DNA from: Solimicrobium sp040544425
Lineage (GTDB): Bacteria > Pseudomonadota > Gammaproteobacteria > Burkholderiales > Burkholderiaceae_D
Length of the DNA: 64,000 bases
Assembly (NCBI GenBank): GCA_040544425.1
Contig: JBEONO010000019.1
Location: forward strand, 1 to 64,000
Reading direction: 5' to 3'
Shown here: piece by piece, positions 33,404 to 42,839 of the stretch
Layout of the letters: every line of letters begins with the position of its first letter
Position numbering within the stretch: the stretch's first letter is position 1
The notes under the pieces: model-generated
What the model was told of the DNA's origin: nothing
Databases searched by the model: none
The model's input: the letters and a program-made list of their open reading frames with translations, nothing else
Position numbers and translations under genes: made by a program

Positions 33404-35095
33404 TCAAAATTCAGTGACCGCACTATCCGATGTACAGGAGGAATTTGCAATACGTTTTGTGTTCGGGTTCAGATCAGGCGAACCGTTTTTTCCGTGCGAT
33501 TTGCGAATAGGGATGACATGCGCAGCGGGGAATGCTCTTGATACAGGGCGACTGTCATTCAACTTAAATACGCTGACCACCTGATTCAGATCCTGAGCCT
33601 GGTCCTGCAGAGATTGTGCGGCTGAGGCGGCCTCTTCAACCAGTGCGGCATTTTGTTGCGTCACGTCGTCCATCTGGGTAATGGCCTGATTGATTTGATC
33701 AATACCGGCGGATTGTTCACTGCTGGCCAGACTGATTTCAGTCATGATGTCGGTGACGCGCCGGATACTCTCGACAATTTCCTGCATCGTGTTGCCAGCC
33801 TGGTCAACAAGCTGAGTCCCAGCGTTGACCTTGTCAACCGAATCACCGATCAAGGTTTTGATTTCCTTGGCCGCTGATGCCGAGCGTTGCGCCAGATTGC
33901 GTACTTCAGAAGCAACCACAGCAAAGCCGCGCCCCTGTTCACCGGCACGCGCCGCTTCCACCGCCGCGTTCAAGGCCAAAATATTGGTTTGAAAAGCGAT
34001 CCCATCAATTACGCCAATAATGTCGACAATTTTTTTGGAAGAATCATTGATCGAGCCCATGGTTTCAACCACTTGCGACACGACTGCGCTGCCTCTGATG
34101 GCGATATTCGAAGCCGAGGCAGCCAGATTATTGGCCTGGCGTGCATTGTCGGCATTTTGTTTCACGGTCGAGGTCAACTCTTCCATCGACGAGGCAGTTT
34201 CCTCCAGAGCACTGGCCTGTTGTTCGGTGCGTGAGGATAAATCCATATTCCCGGAGGCGATCTGTTGAGTCGCGGTACTGATCGTTTCAGTGCCGGAACG
34301 TACCTGGCCGACAATATTTTTCAGGCTATCACCCATTTCTCCCAGTGCGCTAATCAACTGCCCGGTCTCGTCGCTTGAACTGGATTCAATAGTGCTCGTC
34401 AGGTCGCCAGCGGCAACCTGGCGGGCAATGGCGACGGCACGGGTGATCGGCGTGACCACCGATTTCGTGATTAACCAGGCTGCCGCACTGGCAATCGCAG
34501 CAGCCATCAGTGACAGGGCGATCATCAGCAGGCGAGATTGTTCATAAGTGGTTGCCGCGGCTTCTTCATCCTTCTTGCTTTTGGCCCTTTGCAACTCGAT
34601 GAATGCCCGAATGTCGTCCAGCCATTTGCTGGTTGCAGGGCCCGTTGTTTTTAGCAGGAATGTGGTAGCTGCTGCTTTGTCGGTCTTGGCCATGTCCATA
34701 AATTTATTATTTAACGGACGCACAGTTTCAGCTTCTTCTCTAAAGCTGGCAACGAACGCTTTACCTTTTTCATCCAGAGGCATTTTTACCAGCGCGTTGT
34801 AAGCCTCGTCATATTTTTCATGGGCCACCTGAATTTTTTCCCGCTGTATAGTGGCTTCGGTTTCATCGTCCAGTAAAGCGATGGTTCTGATGACCCGACT
34901 GACGATGTGGATTGAGTTTGACATGTCCTCCAACAGGGCCATTTTCCTGACGTTGACGTCGACGATATGCTGCAGTGCTTCGTTGGACCGGCTCATGCCA
35001 GCGATGCCCATGATTGCGACACCTGCCAGCAACGCAAGTACCAGTCCGTAACCGAGCCACAGCCGCGCACCGATCTTAATGTTTGCGATGTTCAT
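33404..35095 (-). CDS. Methyl-accepting chemotaxis protein (four-helix-bundle sensor)
   Basis: A Tar-like receptor of 563 residues: membrane helix (about 10-32), a four-helix-bundle ligand domain (about 40-190, VRTIALL-type motif IRTIALLDDETEATIQREKI), a second membrane helix (about 193-215), HAMP (about 215-265) and signalling domain (TEQQASALEETASSMEELT; DGIAFQTNILALNAAVEAAR). The C-terminal tail is variable. It is preceded by a receiver-only protein 15 bp upstream on the same strand. Confidence 0.93.
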   Translation of the reverse strand: MNIANIKIGARLWLGYGLVLALLAGVAIMGIAGMSRSNEALQHIVDVNVRKMALLEDMSNSIHIVSRVIRTIALLDDETEATIQREKIQVAHEKYDEAYNALVKMPLDEKGKAFVASFREEAETVRPLNNKFMDMAKTDKAAATTFLLKTTGPATSKWLDDIRAFIELQRAKSKKDEEAAATTYEQSRLLMIALSLMAAAIASAAAWLITKSVVTPITRAVAIARQVAAGDLTSTIESSSSDETGQLISALGEMGDSLKNIVGQVRSGTETISTATQQIASGNMDLSSRTEQQASALEETASSMEELTSTVKQNADNARQANNLAASASNIAIRGSAVVSQVVETMGSINDSSKKIVDIIGVIDGIAFQTNILALNAAVEAARAGEQGRGFAVVASEVRNLAQRSASAAKEIKTLIGDSVDKVNAGTQLVDQAGNTMQEIVESIRRVTDIMTEISLASSEQSAGIDQINQAITQMDDVTQQNAALVEEAASAAQSLQDQAQDLNQVVSVFKLNDSRPVSRAFPAAHVIPIRKSHGKNGSPDLNPNTKRIANSSCTSDSAVTEF

Positions 35096-35110
35096 TTTTT
35101 TGTCTTTCGA

Positions 35111-35554
35111 TTAATAGCGATGCCGCAAATTAAATAAATTGCTCCGCGTGGCTGCGCCAGCGCTGGTCTGGCGTTTTACTTCACATTGTCGTATCCCCGA
35201 AGCGACTGTCTCCAGCAGCAGGCCAGCCGCGACTGGTTTTGCAAAATAGGCAATCGGCGAACAGGAAAATGCCTGCCGCCTGTTTTCAAGCGAATCACTG
35301 CCAGTGACAAAGATCACGCTCGTTTCCGCTGACAGCTGTGCAAGCTGCTTCTGGACCTCAAAGCCGTTCAGGGCCGTCATATGCAAGTCGAGCACAACGC
35401 AGGCCGGTTTGCTGATTCTGAGCGCATCCAGGAATGTGTCGCCGGATTCAAATCCGGCGGCGGTAAAACTGTGCAGATCGAGCAGACGCAACAAGGAGCG
35501 TCGAACCAGCTCATCGTCATCAACAATCGCTACCCAGGGAATTAAACTATTCAT
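35111..35554 (-). CDS. Single-domain response regulator
   Basis: 147 residues, almost all a receiver domain: acidic cluster in VDDDE, phospho-acceptor Asp in VVLDLHM, Thr in FVTGSDS and Lys in YFAKPV. No output domain, as in CheY-like or phospho-relay proteins. ATG 35554 opens the domain directly; the longer frame from 35614 adds 20 unlike residues. It lies 15 bp before the chemoreceptor, so it may be linked to chemotaxis or to its own kinase elsewhere. Confidence 0.82.
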   Translation of the reverse strand: MNSLIPWVAIVDDDELVRRSLLRLLDLHSFTAAGFESGDTFLDALRISKPACVVLDLHMTALNGFEVQKQLAQLSAETSVIFVTGSDSLENRRQAFSCSPIAYFAKPVAAGLLLETVASGIRQCEVKRQTSAGAATRSNLFNLRHRY

Positions 35555-35793
35555 GCTGGGTAAGATAGGGCGGAAAACCCGGCGCGTATATAGCGCTTTG
35601 GTTCTATTGGACAATATCCGTGCAAGAGCGTCGAATGACCATTTTGCACGTTTTGGGGCATAAACATGTCAATCAGGCAAAGGCAGCGCTGCAATCCTGC
35701 GCTGTAAATGTGACGTTGGCGGTGTTTAAAGCTGGCCAGTAGTCAGTTCCTAAACTATCCTGTAATCAAACCATTAACTGTCAGAAGAAACAG

Positions 35794-37842
35794 ATGAAGA
35801 TTGCGCCACTTCCGAGTAACGAATTGCAGCGCATTTTGGCGCTGCATGAACTGAATGTCCTCGATACGCAAAATGAAGAGCAGTTCGATGCCGTGGCACA
35901 GATTGCAGCCCGGGTGTGCGATGTACCAATCTCGCTGGTCAGTCTGGTTGACATAGACCGGCAGTGGTTCAAAGCGAATGTCGGTCTGGAAGACGTCTCT
36001 GAAACGCCGCGCAGTGTCGCGTTCTGTTCTCACGCGATTCTTGACGGAGACATTCTCGAAATTTCTGACACCAGTGTCGATCAACGCTTCAGAGACAATC
36101 CTCTGGTCACTGGGGATCCGCATATTCGCTTTTACGCCGGCGCGCCGATCAGTCTGGCAGACGGTTCGCGGATCGGGACCCTGTGCGTGATCGATCGCCA
36201 GGTGCGTCGTCTCGACGACCATCAAAAACAGATTCTGAAACATTTATCGAAGGTGTGTTCTTCCCTGCTGGAAGGTCGTCGCTCTGCCGAAAAGATCAAG
36301 CAAAGCGCTATCGATCTGTTCAACAGCGAGACACTCAACCGGGCACTGATCACAGCCATCCCGGATGATATTTTTACGGTGCGCGGCGACGGACAGTGCA
36401 TATTTACTCATATTTCCGATCGAAGCCTGCTGTTTGCACCGGAAAAGACCTATGTCAATTCACACGTGAACCAACTGTTTGCCCCGGCAATCGCTGCGGC
36501 TGTTCTGGACGCGGTCAAGCTTGCCCTGCAATCGGATGCGGTGCAGGAACTGTCACTGTGGATGCAGGGAACCGACATCGATCAACGGTATGTGGAAATC
36601 CGGGTTGTGCGCAGCATGGATGATGCGGCAGTGTGCATTTTCAGAGAAAACACCGACCGGGAATTGGATCGCCGGTTCCGCGAAAATTTTGTCGGCCAGA
36701 TTTCCGAACGGCTGGTGTTGTCTGAGAAAGAATTGCGTGATCGGGAGCAGTTGATTGCGATTGTCGTCGAAACGGTAAACCTCGGCTATTGGACCCGCGA
36801 CAGTGCCAAGGATGAAATTATCGCCTCGGAGCATTGGCGGATTCTGTTTGGCTTTGACATGACCGAGACTGTCAGATTCGCCGACGTCATGGAGCGTGTG
36901 CACCCGGATGATCGTGCCGAGTTTCTGAAAACTGTTCAATCTGCGGTGCAAAGCGGTGAAATCTATAACAACGCTTACCGCATCGTGCTGCCAAACGGCC
37001 AGATGCGCTGGATTCGAACCCGGGCGCGCATCAAGCACTTTGATGATGGCAGATCAGCTTTCCTCGGTGGTATTTCATTTGATGTTACCTCACTCAAAAA
37101 TGATGAATTGGAGCTCGAACAAAAACGTCAGGAGGTGACATTTTTATCCCGCCTGGCCACGCTGGGCGAACTGTCCGGCGCAATCGCACATGAGTTGAAC
37201 CAGCCCTTGATGTCCATGCTGCTCAACGCAGAATCGGCACAGCTGGTGCTGAAAAAACATGGCGTCAACATTCCGGAACTGAACGAGATTTTGCATGACA
37301 TCATTGAAGAAGACACCCGCGCGGCGATGGTGATTCAACGTTTGCGCCAGATGTTCGGCAATCGCGGCATGGAACGTCAACAGGTTGACATCAATGGCTT
37401 GCTGGCCGATGTGCAAAGTATTTTGCGCACTGGTCTGATGAGCCGTGAAACCAGGCTGGAACTGAGCCTGGCAGAAGGTGAACATCTGGTTTTGGTTGAC
37501 CGGGTGCAGCTGCAGCAGGTGCTCATCAACCTGATCAACAATGCTGCCGATGCGATGAAGGACATGGGGAAAGGCAAGCGAAAAATTATCGTGCTCACGC
37601 AAATCACAGATGGAACCACGCTGCAGGTTTCGGTCAGCGATCAGGGATCTGGCATCGCAGCAGAAGCATTGCCTAAAATATTTGACCCATTTTTTACCAG
37701 CAAAGACCGCGGTATGGGTTTAGGTCTGTCTATCTGTAAAAATATTGTTGATGCCAACAGCGGTCGGATCTGGGCCGAGAACAAGCCGGACGGAGGTGCC
37801 ATCGTCCATGTCAGTTTCCCCTTAGCCGCCGTTGAAGGATAA
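35794..37842 (+). CDS. GAF-PAS sensor histidine kinase
   Basis: 682 residues without membrane helices. An N-terminal GAF domain (about 20-165, QWFKANVGLEDVSETPRSVA; the adjoining FCSHAILDGD is typical), a diverged middle sensor segment (about 185-300), a PAS domain with PAC (about 325-440, MRWIRTRARIKHFDDGRSAF), then HisKA with the His in IAHELNQPL and HATPase (NLINNAADAM, DQGSGI, GMGLGLSICKNIV). The following FixJ-like regulator starts five bases after its stop, giving a FixL/FixJ-like pair. Confidence 0.9.
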   Translation: MKIAPLPSNELQRILALHELNVLDTQNEEQFDAVAQIAARVCDVPISLVSLVDIDRQWFKANVGLEDVSETPRSVAFCSHAILDGDILEISDTSVDQRFRDNPLVTGDPHIRFYAGAPISLADGSRIGTLCVIDRQVRRLDDHQKQILKHLSKVCSSLLEGRRSAEKIKQSAIDLFNSETLNRALITAIPDDIFTVRGDGQCIFTHISDRSLLFAPEKTYVNSHVNQLFAPAIAAAVLDAVKLALQSDAVQELSLWMQGTDIDQRYVEIRVVRSMDDAAVCIFRENTDRELDRRFRENFVGQISERLVLSEKELRDREQLIAIVVETVNLGYWTRDSAKDEIIASEHWRILFGFDMTETVRFADVMERVHPDDRAEFLKTVQSAVQSGEIYNNAYRIVLPNGQMRWIRTRARIKHFDDGRSAFLGGISFDVTSLKNDELELEQKRQEVTFLSRLATLGELSGAIAHELNQPLMSMLLNAESAQLVLKKHGVNIPELNEILHDIIEEDTRAAMVIQRLRQMFGNRGMERQQVDINGLLADVQSILRTGLMSRETRLELSLAEGEHLVLVDRVQLQQVLINLINNAADAMKDMGKGKRKIIVLTQITDGTTLQVSVSDQGSGIAAEALPKIFDPFFTSKDRGMGLGLSICKNIVDANSGRIWAENKPDGGAIVHVSFPLAAVEG

Positions 37843-37847
37843 GCAGC

Positions 37848-38447
37848 ATGCCTCGTGTCTTTATACTCGATGATCAAACCGCCGTCTTGAAAGCCGTGTC
37901 CAGACTGCTCGAATTGAGCGGGTTCCGTACCATGTCGTTCACCTCTCCCAAGGAATTTCTCGCCAGCGGCTCAACCCAACTGCCTGGCTGCCTGGTGCTG
38001 GACCTGACCATGCCAGACATGAACGGCATCGCCGTGGTGGAAGAAATGAGCAGAGTGGGCAGCAAATTGCCGGTGATTTTTTTAACCGGGAATGGCAACG
38101 TCGACAATGCCGTTATGGCGATGAAATTGGGGGCGCTGGATTTCCTGACCAAGCCGGTCAACAAGGATAAATTGGTCGCCGCTGTCAGCTGTGCATTCGA
38201 GAAGAATCGGATCGCCATCCGGCAAGACGCGCAACATAGCGAAACACGCCAGCGACTGTGTGAATTGACGGCGCGTGAACTGGAAGTCATCAAGCTGGTG
38301 GCCGCCGGAAAACTTAACAAGCAGGCCGCTGATGAACTGGGCATAGCAGAACAGACCGTCAAAATTCACCGCGCCCGCGCGATGTCCAAGCTGCAGGTAC
38401 GATCAGTGGCCGAACTGGTCCATCTCATGCAGACCATCGCTGAATAA
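37848..38447 (+). CDS. FixJ-family response regulator with LuxR-type DNA-binding domain
   Basis: An N-terminal receiver (DD in ILDDQT, Asp in VLDLTMPD, Thr in FLTGNG, Lys in LTKPVNK) is joined to a LuxR/GerE helix-turn-helix (LTARELEVIKLVAAGKLNKQ, ELGIAEQTVKIHRARAM). 199 residues, the usual size. It is the partner of the upstream kinase in an apparent two-gene operon. Target genes are unknown. Confidence 0.92.
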   Translation: MPRVFILDDQTAVLKAVSRLLELSGFRTMSFTSPKEFLASGSTQLPGCLVLDLTMPDMNGIAVVEEMSRVGSKLPVIFLTGNGNVDNAVMAMKLGALDFLTKPVNKDKLVAAVSCAFEKNRIAIRQDAQHSETRQRLCELTARELEVIKLVAAGKLNKQAADELGIAEQTVKIHRARAMSKLQVRSVAELVHLMQTIAE

Positions 38448-38457
38448 AAAATCTGGT

Positions 38458-38502
38458 CGTCCCGGACGATCCGCGTCCCGGACGATCGCGTCCCGGACGA
38501 TC
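38458..38502. repeat. Three copies of a 14-bp quasi-palindrome
   Basis: The unit cgtcccggacgatc occurs at 38458, 38474 and 38489, each nearly self-complementary (GTCC/GGAC). The group follows the regulator stop by 11 bp and could act as a terminator or a regulatory hairpin array. Confidence 0.75.
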
Positions 38503-38602
38503 CGCATACATATCAGGATTATTGTTTAACAACGATGGCGTGCACTACGGCATTCTGTTTCCTGTCGCTCACCTTGACCGATCAACCAACCAGGAAACTA
38601 CC

Positions 38603-39148
38603 ATGACATACATTGCCCCACTGAACCTGAACGAAACCGATGCTGCAGTTGCAGCGACCTTGACTGCCGTCAAAGCAAAAATCGGCATGATCCCCAATCT
38701 GTATTCAACGCTGGCCAAATCGCCTACCGCGTTTAATGGCTATATGCAGCTCAATCAAATCAATACCAGCGGCAATCTGTCTGCCAGCGAGCGCGAAATT
38801 ATCGCATTGGCAAGCTCCCAGGCGAACAGCTGTCACTATTGCCTCTCCGCGCATACCTTGATGGGCAAAGGCGCTGGGTTGACTCAAGAACAGATGTTGA
38901 ATGCACGCGCCGGTCATGGCAGTACGCCACGCGATGCAGCAATCGCCGCTTTTGCCAAGGCGCTGGTTGAAAGCCGCGGTCATGTTGAGCCGGCGATTCT
39001 GGATCAATTCAAGGCAGATGGCCTTTCAGAAGCAGATTTATTGGAAATCATCGGCAATGTAGTGGCCATGACCTTCAGCAATTACGCCAATAACATTGCC
39101 CGCACGGCGATTGATTTCCCGGTGGTCGAGGTAAAGTTGCCAGCCTGA
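38603..39148 (+). CDS. Carboxymuconolactone decarboxylase/AhpD-family protein
   Basis: The active pair CHYCLSAH and the helical arrangement match the AhpD-like family, whose members use the two Cys with a relay His to reduce peroxides or alkylhydroperoxide reductases. 181 residues. ATG 38603 has AGGAAA upstream; the frame is open from 38522, but only the ATG at 38603 opens a conserved-looking start. No partner peroxiredoxin is adjacent. Confidence 0.85.
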   Translation: MTYIAPLNLNETDAAVAATLTAVKAKIGMIPNLYSTLAKSPTAFNGYMQLNQINTSGNLSASEREIIALASSQANSCHYCLSAHTLMGKGAGLTQEQMLNARAGHGSTPRDAAIAAFAKALVESRGHVEPAILDQFKADGLSEADLLEIIGNVVAMTFSNYANNIARTAIDFPVVEVKLPA

Positions 39149-39157
39149 GTTGAATGA

Positions 39158-41592
39158 CTAACGCGTCACCACACCAGTTGCATTCATCAGGCGCGTTTCG
39201 AATTCGTCGAGTGCAACCGGTTTGCCAAACAGGAAGCCCTGATAATTCAGGCATCCTTTGGAGAGCAGGAAATCGTACTGATCTTCGGTTTCCACGCCTT
39301 CCGCGATGATGGCCAGGCCCAGGGTATCGGCCATCGCGATGATGGTCTGCACAATCGCAGCGTCATTGGGATCGGTGGTAATGTCGCGCACGAACGAGCG
39401 GTCAATCTTGACCTGATCGAAGGGCAGCAGTTTCAGATATTGCAGGGACGAATAACCAGTGCCGAAATCGTCCAGCGACAGCTGCACACCCAGCTTCTTC
39501 AAGGCTTTCATGGTGCTGATGGTGTCCTCGATATCTTTCAACATCAGACTTTCAGTCAGTTCCAGTTTCAACAGGGCCGGAGTGATCTCGAAACGTTCAA
39601 GGCAGTCCTTGACCTGATCCGCAAAATCCTGCTGAAAAAACTGATTGGCACTGACATTGACGGCCAGCGCCAGATCTTTGGTCAGGCTGTTTTTCTGCCA
39701 GGATTTGATTTGCGCGCAGGCGGTTTCCAACACCCATTTGCCAATCGGCAGAATCAGGCCGGTTTCTTCGGCGAGCGGAATGAATTCGTTCGGCGCTACC
39801 AGGCCGCGGGTCGGATGGCGCCAGCGGATCAGGGCTTCCGCGGCAATCGGATTGCGATACTCATCGACCTGAATCTGATAGTGCAACAGGAATTGTTTAT
39901 TCTGAATCGCCATATGCAGATCATGGTCGAGCCGGGCGCGGCTGTTGATGGTCTCCTGCATATGATTATCAAAAAAGCGGATGGTGTTGCGGCCCGCTTT
40001 TTTGGCTTGATACATCGCGATATCGGCCTGCTTCATCAGCTCGTCTTTGATCTGATCATTCCCGCCAAACAAAGTAATCCCGATACTGGCCGTGCAGCTC
40101 AGTGTGTAGTGTTCGAGCGTGTAGGAATAACGCAAGGCGGCCAGTGCCTTGGTGGCTATCGATTCAGCACGTTTTGCGGCTACGAGATCCTGGTCGCCAA
40201 GATCGAGCAGCATGATGACAAATTCGTCGCCACCCATGCGTGCCACCGTGTCGATTTCAAAGAAACAGGCATCAAGGCGCTGGGCAACCTGCTGCAGCAG
40301 CAAATCCCCGATGTCGTGCCCGAGTGTGTCATTGATATCCTTGAAGTTATCCAGATCGATAAACAGCAGCGCACCTTTGCGACCGGTACGCTCGTTGTTG
40401 GCCTGCGCCAGTTGCAGACGGTCGATCAGCAGTCGCCGGTTGGGCAGATTGGTGAGCTGATCATGAAACGCCAGATGCTTGATGCGTTCTTCGGCCTGCT
40501 TGCGTTCGCTCATATCAATATACGAGCCGATATAGTGGGTGATCCGGTCGGCAGTATCTTTGACCGACGAGATGGTCAGCCACTTTGGATAGGTTTGTCC
40601 ATTTTTGCGCCGGTCCCAGATTTCGCCCTGCCAAAATCCGTTGCGCACCAGGGTCTGCCACATGTTCTGGTAAAACTCGGCGGAATGGCGGTCAGATTTT
40701 AAGACCCGCGGGGTTTGCCGAGCAACTCTTCGGGGTCATAGCCGGTATTTTTAAGGAATGATTTGTTCACCTGTAGGATCGTGCCGCTGGCATCCGTAAT
40801 CAACAGACTTTCCTGCGATTCAAACGCGGTGGCGGCGATGCGCAATCTGGCTTCGTTATTGATCAACTCGGTTTCAATGGACCTGATCCGGTTAATGATC
40901 TTCCATGAGACCGCCATGCCAATGATGGCAAACAGGACAGCCAGTACATAACTGATCGAGCGGGCGACCGTATTGGCCAGGCGCGAGGCCTTGCCCAGGG
41001 TGCCGGCAAACTGAGTTTCCTGCTCGATCAATTGACGATTGATGGTATCGATCTTGTTGAAATAGGCACGAGCAGCCTGCTCGGTGAGCGTAGTCGATGC
41101 GAGGTCGCGATGCAGGTCTTCGGCCACGTTTTGCAGCTCTGCGATCAGCCGGTCGCCACTGGTCCAGTGCTCAATCGCGATACTGGCGTAGGGCATGTGC
41201 TGAAACCGGCTGAACAGCGAACACATGATATCGACATCGTCCGGATGGTTGCCCGCAGCCAGAAAACCCTGACGCGCAAGCTCCATATCGGGCGTGGCCT
41301 TTTGCAGTTCCAGACGGGCCTGCAAATCGCCAGCAGGAATCTGCATGGCCTGCTGAAACGAGCGGTAATCCGCTTCGCTGTTCGAGACAAGATAATGCTC
41401 AAGACTGTGGACCGCCTCATTTTGCGCCTTTGCCCACATTCCTTCGCCGCTGATGTAGGCACGCACGCCCACAAATACCTGCAACTGCAGCAGGAACATG
41501 ATGGTTAACATGCTGATCAAGGCGACGAAGCTGGCAATAATCAGTACTACATGGTGAATTGTTGAAGTATGCGCTGCTGGTTTTACTGTCAT
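39158..41592 (-). pseudogene. GGDEF-EAL sensor protein split by a one-base frameshift
   Basis: Two frames read as one protein: an N-terminal part (41592-40699) with a membrane helix, a periplasmic helical domain, a second helix and the start of a PAS domain ending in EELLGKPRGS; and a C-terminal part that continues the PAS from NMWQTLVRNGFW to intact GGDEF (RMGGDEFV) and EAL (EALIRW, DDFGTGYSS) domains. A single missing base near 40710-40716 (a G4-T3 run on the plus strand) accounts for the shift, since the downstream frame continues as PRVLKSDRH. It may be a sequencing error, a real mutation or slippage. Confidence 0.82.
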
Positions 41593-41830
41593 AGTATTTT
41601 TCTGCTAATTTGGTCCCATTGTCGCAGCATAGAGTTACAGCCCTGTGAACTGTTATAGGTTTATTGCAGCAAATATGCAAGGTTGGCCAAGTAACAGCCC
41701 GGTTTACCTGACAGGCAGAATTCACATCTGTCCGCATTGTTCGATACCGTACCGACCACACTGCCCGCGCCGCGTAAGTTGGCAGCACAGCCAGTACACC
41801 GTGTTCTGGCGTTCTTCGAGGAGCAAGCTC

Positions 41831-42640
41831 ATGTTACGCAGTCTGGACGATTTGAAACAATACGCGATTCACGCCACCGATGGTGATATCGGTGCGGTCA
41901 GGGATTTCTATTTCGATGACCAGAAATTGGCAATCCGCTATCTGGTGGTGGAAACCGGTGGCTGGCTGATGGGACGCAGCGTGTTGATCACGCCGATCAG
42001 CATTGGCAAACCAGACTGGGATGCGAAAACCCTGCCGGTCAAGATCACGATGGAACAGGTTAAAAACAGTCCGGATATCAATACCGACAAACCGGTGTCG
42101 CGGCAAATCGAGAACGAATATCTTGGTTATTACGGCTACCCGATTTATTGGGAGGGGGCCGGTTTATGGGGAACCGGGCTGTTTCCGGGCATGGCGCTGG
42201 CAAATTCCGCAACTGATATTCCGGTCGCCAGTTTGGAACAGGAACACGCCCGTCCCCAACATCAGAACAACGACTCTCATCTGCGCAGCTGCAAGGAAGT
42301 GATCGGTTATCACATCCATGCCAGCGATGGCGAAATTGGTCACGTCAGCGGCATGCTGGTGGACGAAAAAACCTGGGCGATCCGTTATCTGGTAGTCGAT
42401 ACCAGCAATTGGTGGATCGGTCACAAGGTCTTGATTCCGCCGCTCTGGATCGGTCAGATCAAATGGCCCGCCGGCATCGTGACAGTCAATCTGACCCGCG
42501 CGGCGGTGCAGGAATCGCTTCCCTACGACGACTCGGTCAAGCTTGACCGCGACTATGAAACCGCCATGCATCAGCATTATGGCCGGACCGGTTATTGGGA
42601 AGATGAAGGCAGTGACGACAGTTTTGACCCCTACGATTAA
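41831..42640 (+). CDS. PRC-barrel protein with two PRC domains
   Basis: Two PRC-barrel copies: KQYAIHATDGDIGAVRDFYF (about 8-85) and GYHIHASDGEIGHVSGMLVD (about 150-225), both followed by WAIRYLVV-type strands and joined by an acidic linker. GAGGAG lies eight bases before ATG 41831. The family includes photosynthetic reaction-centre and RimM-like barrels and many stress-response proteins of unknown role. It precedes the kinase-KaiC operon by 199 bp. Confidence 0.85.
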   Translation: MLRSLDDLKQYAIHATDGDIGAVRDFYFDDQKLAIRYLVVETGGWLMGRSVLITPISIGKPDWDAKTLPVKITMEQVKNSPDINTDKPVSRQIENEYLGYYGYPIYWEGAGLWGTGLFPGMALANSATDIPVASLEQEHARPQHQNNDSHLRSCKEVIGYHIHASDGEIGHVSGMLVDEKTWAIRYLVVDTSNWWIGHKVLIPPLWIGQIKWPAGIVTVNLTRAAVQESLPYDDSVKLDRDYETAMHQHYGRTGYWEDEGSDDSFDPYD

Positions 42641-42693
42641 GCAGCGGCTTGCCGGACAGAGTGATCAAATGCGTTCTACTTTGTCCTGCAAGC

Positions 42694-42707
42694 TTGATCT
42701 GGATCAA
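42694..42707 (+). promoter_or_regulatory. FNR/Anr-type box of the kinase-KaiC operon
   Basis: TTGAT-CTGG-ATCAA is a perfect match. It lies 133 bp upstream of the kinase start. TAGAGT (42735-42740) is a plausible -10 about 33 bp downstream of the box centre, near class II spacing. This is the sole recognisable regulatory sequence in the 199-bp gap. Confidence 0.7.
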
Positions 42708-42839
42708 AATTTTACCGGACAGTGACAGGCGAAGTAGAGTACATTAGGCGCATTCTTTGCGCCAGCGCTGTTCACAAAGTGTAAGCACCGGTTTGGATTC
42801 GGCCCAATGATTGAGCAGCATCGCCAAGGATAGATTGCT

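Noticed and set aside
39440..40702. 420-codon open frame antisense to the split GGDEF-EAL gene
   Set aside because: The minus strand encodes intact GGDEF and EAL domains; the antisense frame has no motif.
40710..40716. Programmed frameshifting in the GGDEF-EAL gene
   Set aside because: No canonical slippery heptamer in the right phase; simple loss of a base explains it better.
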